DNA of 64,000 nt from Burkholderiales bacterium (lineage in GTDB: Bacteria; Pseudomonadota; Gammaproteobacteria; Burkholderiales; Casimicrobiaceae): assembly GCA_025927765.1 (NCBI GenBank), contig JAICKU010000010.1, positions 1 through 64,000 on the forward strand, read 5' to 3'. Made by a program: the position numbers and the translations under genes. Below are positions 26,841 through 34,158 of this stretch, piece after piece. Positions within the stretch are counted from its first letter, which is position 1; each line of letters begins with the position of its first letter. The notes beneath the pieces were generated by a model. It was not told where the DNA came from. It made no database searches and saw only the letters and a list, made by a program, of their open reading frames with translations.

Positions 26841-27554
26841 TCATCCGCACGCGCCGATCGCGGTCACAAGCGCCTGCGCCATCGCCTGCTCCAGTGCCTT
26901 TGGAAACGATCCGCTCGCCGTGACATGTCTCTGGTTCACCTCGAGCTCGACACCGACGTAGACGTCGCCCGCGAAGCGCTTGCGCAGCCACGCAGTGAGT
27001 CCATCGCTTCGGCCGAGGTACGGATAGTTGCGGCGAACGACGAGCGCGGGAAGGGCGATGCGCAAGGCGCGTTGCCAGCGAATGCATAGCTCGCGCTCGC
27101 GACGTCGCGACGGATCGTAGAGCAGTCCCACGTCGCCGCGCCGCTCGACGGTATCGAGCACGGGCGTGAACGAGTGCGACGAGACGTGCAGCACGCGCTG
27201 TCCGTTTGCGCACGCGTCGCGCACGAACGTCTCGACCTCGCGCCGATACGGAACGTAGCACTCGTCCGTCACCTGCGCGCGCACGCTCGCCGGTGCACGG
27301 CGCATCACCGGCGACTGGCGGAACTGCCGCCCCGGCGAACGATTGAGCTCGACGAGCAGCCGGCTCGTCGTCGACGCGACGAGCGTCGCGTCGAGGGCGC
27401 GCGTCAGCGCGTTCGCCATGCCGAGCGCGCCCGGGTCATAGCCGCGGTGCGACGCGAGCAGCGCATCGCAGTCGCGAAAGAGGTGCCGATAGCGCGCGGG
27501 AATCGCGTTGCCGCCGTGCTCGCACGTCACGAGGCGCGCGGGCGGCGGCTCCAT
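26841..27554 (-). CDS. N-formylglutamate amidohydrolase-family (FGase) protein
   Basis: 237 residues. The zinc-hydrolase blocks of the FGase family are visible: TCEHGGNAIPARY at the start, LLVELNRSP, HVSSHSFTPVLD and VGVELEVNQRHV. Classical members deformylate N-formyl-L-glutamate in histidine breakdown, but no hut gene is nearby. Its place as last gene of a minus-strand set with two amide-bond ligases and a C39-like peptidase suggests a different amidase role, such as trimming or recycling a gamma-glutamyl or similar peptide. It starts 10 bases after the ligase stop. The gene is only 8 bases from the convergent hydrolase gene. Confidence 0.88.
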   Translation of the reverse strand: MEPPPARLVTCEHGGNAIPARYRHLFRDCDALLASHRGYDPGALGMANALTRALDATLVASTTSRLLVELNRSPGRQFRQSPVMRRAPASVRAQVTDECYVPYRREVETFVRDACANGQRVLHVSSHSFTPVLDTVERRGDVGLLYDPSRRRERELCIRWQRALRIALPALVVRRNYPYLGRSDGLTAWLRKRFAGDVYVGVELEVNQRHVTASGSFPKALEQAMAQALVTAIGACG

Positions 27555-27563
27555 CGGCGCGTG

Positions 27564-28781
27564 CTATTCCCGCCCGTGGAACATGTGCCCGTCGCGCAGG
27601 CACTCGCACAGCCGCCCGTACACGTCGCGCAGCCGTCCGCGATCGGGTGACGGTCCGGTCGCACGCAGGATGCGTCGTGCGAGCGGTCCTTCGCGCAGGA
27701 TCGCGTCGAGCGTCGGTTGCCACCACGCGTGGTTCGCGGAGGCGTCGTCGAGCAGCGACGCCCACACGTCGCGCGCGGTTGCACGGCCCGACGCGATGCC
27801 GAGCGCGTGCAGGTATTCGGCATCGTCGATCACCGCTTCATCGGCATCGCGCATCGTGGCGAGCAGCACCTGCTCGAGCACCTCGGTGCCGATGCCCTGC
27901 TGCTCGTCGAGCGGCGCGTAGCGCTCCTCGAACAGCGACCGCGTCACTGCGCGCGCAGCGGCGGCGATCGCGAGGTCGATGTGCGGGCATTCCTGCACGT
28001 CGATCACGCGAATCTCGATCGCGGCGCGGTCGAATCGCGCGATGGCGCCCCGCGAGTTCAGCCACTCGTGCTGCAGCACGCTCGCCGTGTCGTGGCGCGC
28101 GATCTCGTCGTACATCGGCCGCAGGATCTTCGCGTCGTATTCGGCCTGCGTCTCCACCGTCTCCGGCACGACGCGCCCGCCGACGCTCGGCGTGACGGTG
28201 CAGTTGTTGCGATACGCGTCGAGCCGATAGTCGAGGAGGCCGCGCCATGCGCCGTCGGCGATGGGCGAGCTCGCGGCGAGCGCGGGCAGCAGCGGCACCA
28301 GCAGGCGGATGGCCGCGTGCAGCCGGGCGAACTCGCTGTCGCCCGCGAACGGCAGGTTGACGTGCATGCTCTGCAGGTTCGCCCAGCCGTGCGTACGGCA
28401 ATCGTAGATGCGGTCGTAGGTGGCATAGATCTCGCCGTCCCACAGCTCGGTCTCGTGCACCGGATCCATCCACGGATGCATCGCACCCGGCATGAGCCGC
28501 GCGCCGAATTCCGCGAGCAGCGCGTCGGCCGCGCGTACTTCGTCGTGAAAGCGCGGGATCAGCGGCGCGAGCCTCGCCGCGGGCTGCGCGTTCTTGACTT
28601 CCACCACGTGACGCACGAGCTCGTTCGACCAGCCCATCGGCCCGCGCTCGACGTCCGACGCTTCGCGCCCGGCGAAGCTCGCGAGCAGGCGCTCGGCGAT
28701 CGGCCGCACGTCGAGCGTCTCGCAATCGACGATCATGTATTCGAGCTCGATGCCGATGGCCGTGAACGCGGGCAGCGGCAG
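27564..28781 (-). CDS. GCS2-family carboxylate-amine ligase (YbdK-like), start uncertain
   Basis: About 405 residues. The family opens with GIELEYMIVD, which holds catalytic metal-binding glutamates; later blocks are MPGAMHPWMDP, HGWANLQSMHVNLPF, YRNNCTVTPSVGG and AIEIRVIDVQECPHIDLAIAA. GCS2 proteins join an amine such as cysteine to the gamma-carboxyl of glutamate or a related acid using ATP. No ATG, GTG or TTG occurs in this frame between the preceding gene's stop and the catalytic block. The ATG at 28736 would remove the motif. The CTG at 28781 is used here as a working start. It is the third gene of the four-gene amidoligase cassette. Confidence 0.85.
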   Translation of the reverse strand: MPLPAFTAIGIELEYMIVDCETLDVRPIAERLLASFAGREASDVERGPMGWSNELVRHVVEVKNAQPAARLAPLIPRFHDEVRAADALLAEFGARLMPGAMHPWMDPVHETELWDGEIYATYDRIYDCRTHGWANLQSMHVNLPFAGDSEFARLHAAIRLLVPLLPALAASSPIADGAWRGLLDYRLDAYRNNCTVTPSVGGRVVPETVETQAEYDAKILRPMYDEIARHDTASVLQHEWLNSRGAIARFDRAAIEIRVIDVQECPHIDLAIAAAARAVTRSLFEERYAPLDEQQGIGTEVLEQVLLATMRDADEAVIDDAEYLHALGIASGRATARDVWASLLDDASANHAWWQPTLDAILREGPLARRILRATGPSPDRGRLRDVYGRLCECLRDGHMFHGRE

Positions 28782-28852
28782 CGCGTGCTCGTCCTGCGCC
28801 GCTTCGTCGACGGCGCGATACGCCTCGACGTGCGCGGTGCCGGTGCGCTCGG

Positions 28853-30322
28853 CTACGCCGCGATGCGCCGGCGCTCCTGGATCCGCCGCAGGAACACGCC
28901 CATCACCTCCCGGTACAGCGCGTCCTTCAGCACCCCATCCTCCGTGTCCGTGTCGAGGTTCGGGTTGTCGTTCACTTCCATGACGTAGCATTGCTGGCCA
29001 TCCTGCTTGAGATCGACGCCGTAGAGTCCGTCGCCGATGAGGTTGGCCGCGCGCACCGCCGTGCGCACGACGATCTCGGGAGCTTCCCCGACCGACAGGG
29101 CCTGCGTCGAACCTTCGACGGTCCGGCCCCGTTCGCGTTTCACGATCTGCCAGTGTCCCGGCGCCATGAAGTACTTGCACACGTAAAGCGGCCGCCGGTC
29201 GTACACGCCCACGCGCCAGTCGAACGTCGTCGGCAGCCATTCCTGCGCGACGACGAGATCGGATTTCGCCAGCAGGTCCTCGCATACGTCGCGCACCGCT
29301 TCCGGCGTTTCGACTTTGGCGACACCCAGTGAGAACGCGCTGTCCGGCTGCTTCAGGATGCAGGGGAGCCCGAGAAGCGGAACGATCTGGTCGACGTTGT
29401 CCCGATGCACCATCAGCGTCTTCGGCACGGGCACGCGGTGACGGGACAGAAGCTCGTTCAGGTACACCTTGTTGGTGCATTTGAGGATCGAATCGGGATC
29501 GTCGACGACGACGAGCCCCTCCTGCGCCGCGCGCCGCGCGAATTGGTACGTGTGGTGGTTGACGTTCGTCGTTTCGCGAATGAAGAGCGCGTCGAAGGCG
29601 GCGAGCTTCTCGATGTCGGCACGGCCGATCACGGTGGCGCGCATGCCGAGTGTCCTGGCCGCATCGCAGAGCTTCGCGATCGCCGCCGGATTCGACGGCG
29701 GATGCGCCGCGCTCTCGTCGTAGAGGATCGCGATCTGCGGTGCGCCGGTCGGCGCTTCCTTCATGCGCGGACGCGGACTGCGCGTCATGAACTCGCGCGC
29801 GGCCTCCGCCACGTGCGGGCGCAGCGTGGCGTCGACATCGGCGACGCCGACGAGCGCGAGGTCGCGCAACTGCCAGCGCCCGCGCGGACGATCGAAGAAC
29901 GCGCGAAGCAGCGGGATGCGCAGCGTCGCGAACAGCTGCTGCGCGAGGCTCTCGTGGCGCCTCGTCGGATCGTGGCCGAAGAACGCGTCGAGCACGAACG
30001 TCGCCTCGCCGCTTTGCGCGAGCGCGCGCTGCAGCTGCTCGTTGAAGCTCGCCGGCAACAGGCGGTCGAGCGGCTCGGGCGTCTGCAGGTCGCCGAGCGT
30101 CTTCACTTCGGGCATCGGCCGGTGGCCGCGCGCTTCGGCCAGCAGCGACACGTAGTAGCCGCGTCCCTGGTAGCGCTCCGTTCGGCAGAGGTTCAGCACG
30201 CGCGCCGAGTTGTTCTCGCTGTAGGCAGGATCGGTGAGGTAATCGCGCGCGGTGACGATTCGCATCCCTTCGACTTCGAAGGGCCAGTCGCGCGGGTGGT
30301 TGACGACGACGAGCATGCCCAT
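28853..30322 (-). CDS. RimK-like ATP-grasp ligase with RLAN N-terminal domain
   Basis: 489 residues from the ATG at 30322 (MGMLVVVNHPRDWPFEV), 11 bases after the peptidase stop. The N-terminal 200 residues match the RimK-like ATP-grasp N-terminal (RLAN) type (ENNSARVLNLCRTERYQGRGYYVSLLAEARGHRPMP). The C-terminal half is ATP-grasp: IRETTNVNHHTYQFARRAAQEG, ATP-binding lysine in CILKQPDSAFSLGVAKVE, and the Mg-binding end VMEVNDNPNLD (E449, N451, N453). Such ligases add amino acids to the carboxyl end of an acid, peptide or protein using ATP. With the GCS2 ligase, peptidase and FGase neighbours it probably makes a peptide-like metabolite or tag. Confidence 0.9.
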   Translation of the reverse strand: MGMLVVVNHPRDWPFEVEGMRIVTARDYLTDPAYSENNSARVLNLCRTERYQGRGYYVSLLAEARGHRPMPEVKTLGDLQTPEPLDRLLPASFNEQLQRALAQSGEATFVLDAFFGHDPTRRHESLAQQLFATLRIPLLRAFFDRPRGRWQLRDLALVGVADVDATLRPHVAEAAREFMTRSPRPRMKEAPTGAPQIAILYDESAAHPPSNPAAIAKLCDAARTLGMRATVIGRADIEKLAAFDALFIRETTNVNHHTYQFARRAAQEGLVVVDDPDSILKCTNKVYLNELLSRHRVPVPKTLMVHRDNVDQIVPLLGLPCILKQPDSAFSLGVAKVETPEAVRDVCEDLLAKSDLVVAQEWLPTTFDWRVGVYDRRPLYVCKYFMAPGHWQIVKRERGRTVEGSTQALSVGEAPEIVVRTAVRAANLIGDGLYGVDLKQDGQQCYVMEVNDNPNLDTDTEDGVLKDALYREVMGVFLRRIQERRRIAA

Positions 30323-30332
30323 GCGCAAGGAG

Positions 30333-31145
30333 TCAGTGAGATCTTCGTTTCCGGTCGAGCGCGGCACGCGCCTTCGGGTACACGACGAGCAGGTTCGCAT
30401 CGTGCGTGACGATGCCGAGCAGGATCGCGGCGACCACGCGATCGACGTCGATCCAGTATTCGTGCGACGGTCCCCAGGGATTGGGCTCGTACGGATCGAC
30501 GACCATCACGCGGCGCGAGCGCGCGTCCCACCCGGCGATCACGACGAAGTGCCCCACGGGGTGGCCGCGCACGTCGTCGAGCGTGCCGTCCGGCAGTTCG
30601 CGCTCGGAGCGATACAGGTACGTCGCCGAGAGGCCGGCGAGAATCGGCAGCTGCCGACCGAGGATGCGGTGGATCAGGAGCTCGGACAGGTTCGCGAAGC
30701 GGAGCCGCCCGCCGAGCGCGAGGAACTCGAGATAGCCGTCGATCGCGTGCTGCCCGCGCCGCTCGTCCTTGAGGTCGCGCTGGCGCTTGAGCTTGTCGAC
30801 GAGGTCGACGCCGGGCGTCGTGAACCACGTCGGATCGAACACGGTGAGGTTGTACGTGTAGATGCGCGCGCGATAACCGTTTCGCAGCGCATCGCACGCG
30901 AGGTACACCGCATACGTGCCCCCGTGCTCGAGCTTCCACATGCGCTCGATCACGCCCGGTAGCGGCTCGTCGTTGTCGAAGAAGTTGTAGATCGCGTGCA
31001 GGCAGGTCGGTCCGCACGTCGTCTCGTCCGGCTGGGGGAGCGTCGTGACGGAAAGGCGAAACGACTGCGCATGCGCATCCGGGGCTTCGGGGCTCCGGGC
31101 GGGCGATTCACGCGTCAGCGATGCGACATTGCGGCCTGGTTGCAA
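30333..31145 (-). CDS. C39-like cysteine peptidase
   Basis: 270 residues from a TTG at 31145; no ATG or GTG precedes the catalytic segment in this frame. The catalytic residues of a papain-fold C39-like peptidase are visible: oxyanion Q38 and C44 in QPDETTCGPT, H199 in GHFVVIAGWD, and D217 in VVDPYEPN. C39 peptidases cleave leader peptides after double glycine in bacteriocin export, but there is no transporter domain or precursor gene here. As first gene of the amidoligase cassette it more likely cleaves the ligase product, a carrier peptide or a protein substrate. It is cytosolic by sequence. Confidence 0.85.
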   Translation of the reverse strand: MQPGRNVASLTRESPARSPEAPDAHAQSFRLSVTTLPQPDETTCGPTCLHAIYNFFDNDEPLPGVIERMWKLEHGGTYAVYLACDALRNGYRARIYTYNLTVFDPTWFTTPGVDLVDKLKRQRDLKDERRGQHAIDGYLEFLALGGRLRFANLSELLIHRILGRQLPILAGLSATYLYRSERELPDGTLDDVRGHPVGHFVVIAGWDARSRRVMVVDPYEPNPWGPSHEYWIDVDRVVAAILLGIVTHDANLLVVYPKARAALDRKRRSH

Positions 31146-31308
31146 GATCTGGCGAAACCCGGCGCGGCGCGCGCGGGTCCTGTCACGTCATGCGAGACGC
31201 CACTATTGCCGCATCGAAGCCGCGGCGAATCCGGCCGCGCGCTGAAAACAATGTACGCGTCGGTCCGACGTCCGTGGCCGGCGACGTTCGCCGCGACAGG
31301 ACGCGTCC

Positions 31309-32445
31309 GTGGCGCCGATAGAATGGCGCTTCCGTCGTCCTTCCGCCTTCGTGTCCTCGCCGCTCCAACTTGCCGACCTGCGCCGCTACGCGATCGCGCG
31401 CTCGCTCTTCACGGCCGGGGATCTCGCCGCATCGATCGAACGACTCGGCTTCGTGCAGGCCGATCCGATCCGCGCGCCGGCGCGGGCGCAGGACCTCGTG
31501 CTGCGCCACCGCGTCGCCGATTATCGTGTCGGCGATCTCGATCGCGCATATCCGGCACTCGACGTCGAGGAGGACGTGCTCGTCAATTACGGGTTCGTCG
31601 CGCGACGGCATTACGCATCGATGCATCCGCGACGCGTGCGTCCCGCGTGGGCGCCCGCGCGAAGACGGCGCGCGCTCGCGATGCTCGACTTCATCGCCGA
31701 GCGCGGCGAAGCGCATCCGCGCGACATCGAAGCGCGCTTCGGGCACGGCGCGGTCACGAACGCATGGGGCGGTTCGTCGAACGCGACGACGCACCTGCTC
31801 GACGCCATGCACTACCGCAGCCTGCTGCGCGTCGCGCGGCGCGACGCCGGCATTCGGATCTATGCGCTCCCCGGCCCGCTTCCGGAAGCGTCTTCGACAC
31901 CGGCGGCGCGCCTCGATGCGCTCGTCGACGCCGTCGTCGCGAAGTACGCGCCGCTGACCGCTTCGGGGCTGTCGCTCGTCATTCGCCGGCTTCGCTACGG
32001 CGCGCCGCAGCTCGCCTCCGGCCTCGACGCGGCCCTCGCGCGGGCGAAGCGGCGACTCGCGCATGCGCACGTCGACGGCGCGGAGTGGTATTGGCCGGCC
32101 GACGAATCGCCGTACGCGATCGCCGAGACGCTGGACGCGGGCGTGCGGCTCCTTGCACCGTTCGATCCCGTCGCCTGGGATCGCGCGCGCTTCGAGCGGT
32201 TCTTCGGCTGGGCATATCGCTTCGAGGCGTACACGCCGGCCGCGAAGCGCAAGCTCGGCTACTATGCGCTGCCGCTGCTGCACGACGATGCGATCATCGG
32301 CTGGGCGAACGTCGGCGTGAACGAGGGCACGTTCGCCGCCGACCTCGGCTACGTGAGCGGCGCGGGACCGCGCGGCCGCGCGTTTCGGAGCGCGCTCGAC
32401 GACGATCTGTCGCGCATGCGGCGTTTCCTCGAACCGCGTTCATGA
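31309..32445 (+). CDS. YcaQ/AlkZ-like DNA glycosylase (HTH_42 winged-helix family)
   Basis: 378 residues from a GTG; a second GTG at 31351 would begin at SSPLQLADLRR. The family consists of three winged-helix-like units and repairs interstrand cross-links and bulky alkyl adducts. The catalytic Q-x-D motif is in LGFVQADPIRAPARAQDLVLRHR (Q48-A-D50 by the longer start), matching the YcaQ rather than the AlkZ form. Other family blocks are VLVNYGFVARRHYASM and LLAPFDPVAWDRARFERFFGW. Its start is divergent from the amidoligase cassette across a 163-base gap in which I see no clear promoter motif. The methyltransferase start overlaps its stop. Confidence 0.85.
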   Translation: MAPIEWRFRRPSAFVSSPLQLADLRRYAIARSLFTAGDLAASIERLGFVQADPIRAPARAQDLVLRHRVADYRVGDLDRAYPALDVEEDVLVNYGFVARRHYASMHPRRVRPAWAPARRRRALAMLDFIAERGEAHPRDIEARFGHGAVTNAWGGSSNATTHLLDAMHYRSLLRVARRDAGIRIYALPGPLPEASSTPAARLDALVDAVVAKYAPLTASGLSLVIRRLRYGAPQLASGLDAALARAKRRLAHAHVDGAEWYWPADESPYAIAETLDAGVRLLAPFDPVAWDRARFERFFGWAYRFEAYTPAAKRKLGYYALPLLHDDAIIGWANVGVNEGTFAADLGYVSGAGPRGRAFRSALDDDLSRMRRFLEPRS

Positions 32446-33305
32446 ACGACCTTGCGCTCTTTCGCCGCGTCTGGAAAGCGAGCGGCTTCGCCGCGGCGCT
32501 CATCAAGTCGCTCGCGCGCGCATGCGGACGCCGCGTGCTGATCGAGGGCCTCGACGACGATTACCCGAAGGCGCCGCCGCCGCCCGACCTGTCGATGCCG
32601 ACCGCCGACGACGCCACACGCTGGCACACGGGCTATGGCGGCCGCTGGAGGCACGTGCTGCCGCTGCCGAACGCGCGGATGATGCTGCACGTGGGTGCGG
32701 CGAGTGTGGACAATTTCTTCTTCGTCGGTGACGCGTGGGCGCAATTGCTGTCGCGCTACCTGCGTCCCGGCAGCCACGTGCTCGACATCGGCTGCGGTTG
32801 CGGGCGCACCGCGCGCTTCCTCGTCAACAATCCGCACGTCGTGCGCTACACCGGCTTCGACGTGTTTGCGCCGTATGTCGACTGGTGCAACCGCTTCTTC
32901 GGCGAGCTTCATCCGGGCCGCTTCACGTTTCACCACCTCGACGTACGTACCGGACGCTACAACCCGGACGGCCGATTGACCTGCGCCGAAGCGCGCTTTC
33001 CCGCCGCCGACGGTGACGTCGATCTCGTGTACGCGGCGTCGCTCTTCACGCATCTCTACCCCGACGACGCGCGGGCGTATGTCGAGGAAGCCCGGCGCGT
33101 GCTTCGCGACGACGGCCTCGCCGTGGTGTCGTTCCACGATCGGCCCGAGGCGGGACAGCGGTTCTCGGGCAGCGAGCATCGCGCCGACTACGACGTCGCG
33201 TACTTTGGCGAGATCGCGCGCGACGCCGGTTTCGACGTCGTCGAGGACGTCGGCGACGTCTGCGGACAACGCACGTGGGTGCTCGGCAGGCGGGGCATCG
33301 CATGA
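32442..33305 (+). CDS. Class I SAM-dependent methyltransferase
   Basis: 287 residues, coupled to the YcaQ-like gene by ATGA overlap. The SAM-binding motif I is VLDIGCGCGRTARFL (about 121-135), followed by the acidic strand YTGFDVFAPY and the late DLVYAASLFTHLYPDDARAYVEEARRVLRDDG block of methyltransferase_11/25 types. An N-terminal stretch of 95 residues with ARMMLHVGAASVDNFFFVGD is less conserved. The substrate is unknown. Sugar or lipid methyltransferases have this form, but no glycan genes are adjacent. Confidence 0.87.
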   Translation: MNDLALFRRVWKASGFAAALIKSLARACGRRVLIEGLDDDYPKAPPPPDLSMPTADDATRWHTGYGGRWRHVLPLPNARMMLHVGAASVDNFFFVGDAWAQLLSRYLRPGSHVLDIGCGCGRTARFLVNNPHVVRYTGFDVFAPYVDWCNRFFGELHPGRFTFHHLDVRTGRYNPDGRLTCAEARFPAADGDVDLVYAASLFTHLYPDDARAYVEEARRVLRDDGLAVVSFHDRPEAGQRFSGSEHRADYDVAYFGEIARDAGFDVVEDVGDVCGQRTWVLGRRGIA

Positions 33306-33366
33306 GCCCGAAGGGCCGCCCCGAGGGCGAATTTGTCCCGACGCGCGTAGCGCGGAGGGTCGTCCC

Positions 33367-34140
33367 GTGACGTCGATCGCGGCGATTCACGGCGTCACCC
33401 GCACGCTGTTCATCGCGTTCGTCGCGCTGTTCGTGCTGATGCTGTGCGGACCGCTCTTGACGCTCGCGTTCGGCAACGTGTCGCTGCACGGCGATTGGCG
33501 CAACGCGACGCATCGCGCGGTGGGTCTCGCGCCCGACCCGGGCGAGCATCCGGAAGCGATCGTGCAGGTGTACGCGAGCCGCACGTTCGGATGGCGCGGC
33601 GCGTTCGCCGTGCACACCTGGGTCGCGGCCAAGCCTGCGCACGCCGATCGCTACACCCGCTACGAGGTGATCGGCTGGCGCGCGCGCCGTGGCGGCTCGC
33701 CGCTGTCGATTTCCGACGACGTGGCACCCGACGCGGAGTGGTATGGCGCGGCGCCGTTCGTCGTTCGCGACGTGCGAGGGACGGAAGCCGAGGCGATCGC
33801 GACGAAGCTCGACGCAGTCGCGAAGCGATATCCGTACACGACCTATCGTGCGTGGCCCGGGCCGAACAGCAACACGTTCGTCGCGTGGCTGGGCCGCGAG
33901 ATTCCCGAGCTCGGGCTCGCGATGCCGTCGCTCGCGATCGGCAAGGACTGGCTGCCGCTCGGCGATTTCGTCGCGCCCGCGCCGAGCGGTACCGGCTATC
34001 AGTTCTCGATCGGCGGCCTGCTCGGCGCGACGCTTGCGCGCGACGAGGGCTTCGAGCTCGACCTGTTCGGACTCGTTGCGGGCATCGACGTGCGCGACGC
34101 GACGCTGGAGCTGCCGGGCATCGGCCGCATCGGAAAGTAG
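33367..34140 (+). CDS. DUF3750 domain protein
   Basis: 257 residues from a GTG. One N-terminal membrane helix (LFIAFVALFVLMLCGPLLTLAFG) is followed by the DUF3750 signature: VQVYASRTFGWRGAFAVHTWVAAKPA, YEVIGWRARRGGSPLS, YPYTTYRAWPGPNSNTFVAWLGREIPELGLAMP. The conserved His, Asn and Pro look like an active or binding site on the periplasmic side, but no function is established to my knowledge. The final Gly-Lys-stop is encoded by the left arm of hairpin copy 9. Confidence 0.88.
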   Translation: MTSIAAIHGVTRTLFIAFVALFVLMLCGPLLTLAFGNVSLHGDWRNATHRAVGLAPDPGEHPEAIVQVYASRTFGWRGAFAVHTWVAAKPAHADRYTRYEVIGWRARRGGSPLSISDDVAPDAEWYGAAPFVVRDVRGTEAEAIATKLDAVAKRYPYTTYRAWPGPNSNTFVAWLGREIPELGLAMPSLAIGKDWLPLGDFVAPAPSGTGYQFSIGGLLGATLARDEGFELDLFGLVAGIDVRDATLELPGIGRIGK

Positions 34141-34158
34141 TGTCCGACGCTACTTTCC
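34132..34158. repeat. Short hairpin element, copy 9, between convergent genes
   Basis: GGAAAGTAG (34132-34140) and CTACTTTCC (34150-34158) with a 9-base loop containing GTCCGAC. It lies exactly between convergent genes. Each arm holds the TAG stop of one gene. It probably also acts as a bidirectional terminator. Confidence 0.85.

Noticed and set aside
26841-27554. Histidine-utilisation gene hutG
   Set aside because: No hut genes are nearby, and the gene is coupled to two amide ligases and a peptidase.
30333-31145. Bacteriocin-processing ABC transporter
   Set aside because: Only the C39-like peptidase fold is present; there are no transmembrane or ATPase domains and no double-glycine precursor gene was seen nearby.
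31146-31308. Promoters for the divergent peptidase and glycosylase genes
   Set aside because: The 163-base gap has no hexamer pair that I could separate from chance.
33306-33366. A further hairpin copy between the methyltransferase and the DUF3750 gene
   Set aside because: GGGTCGTCC is present but no complementary arm with the family layout exists in this 61-base gap.
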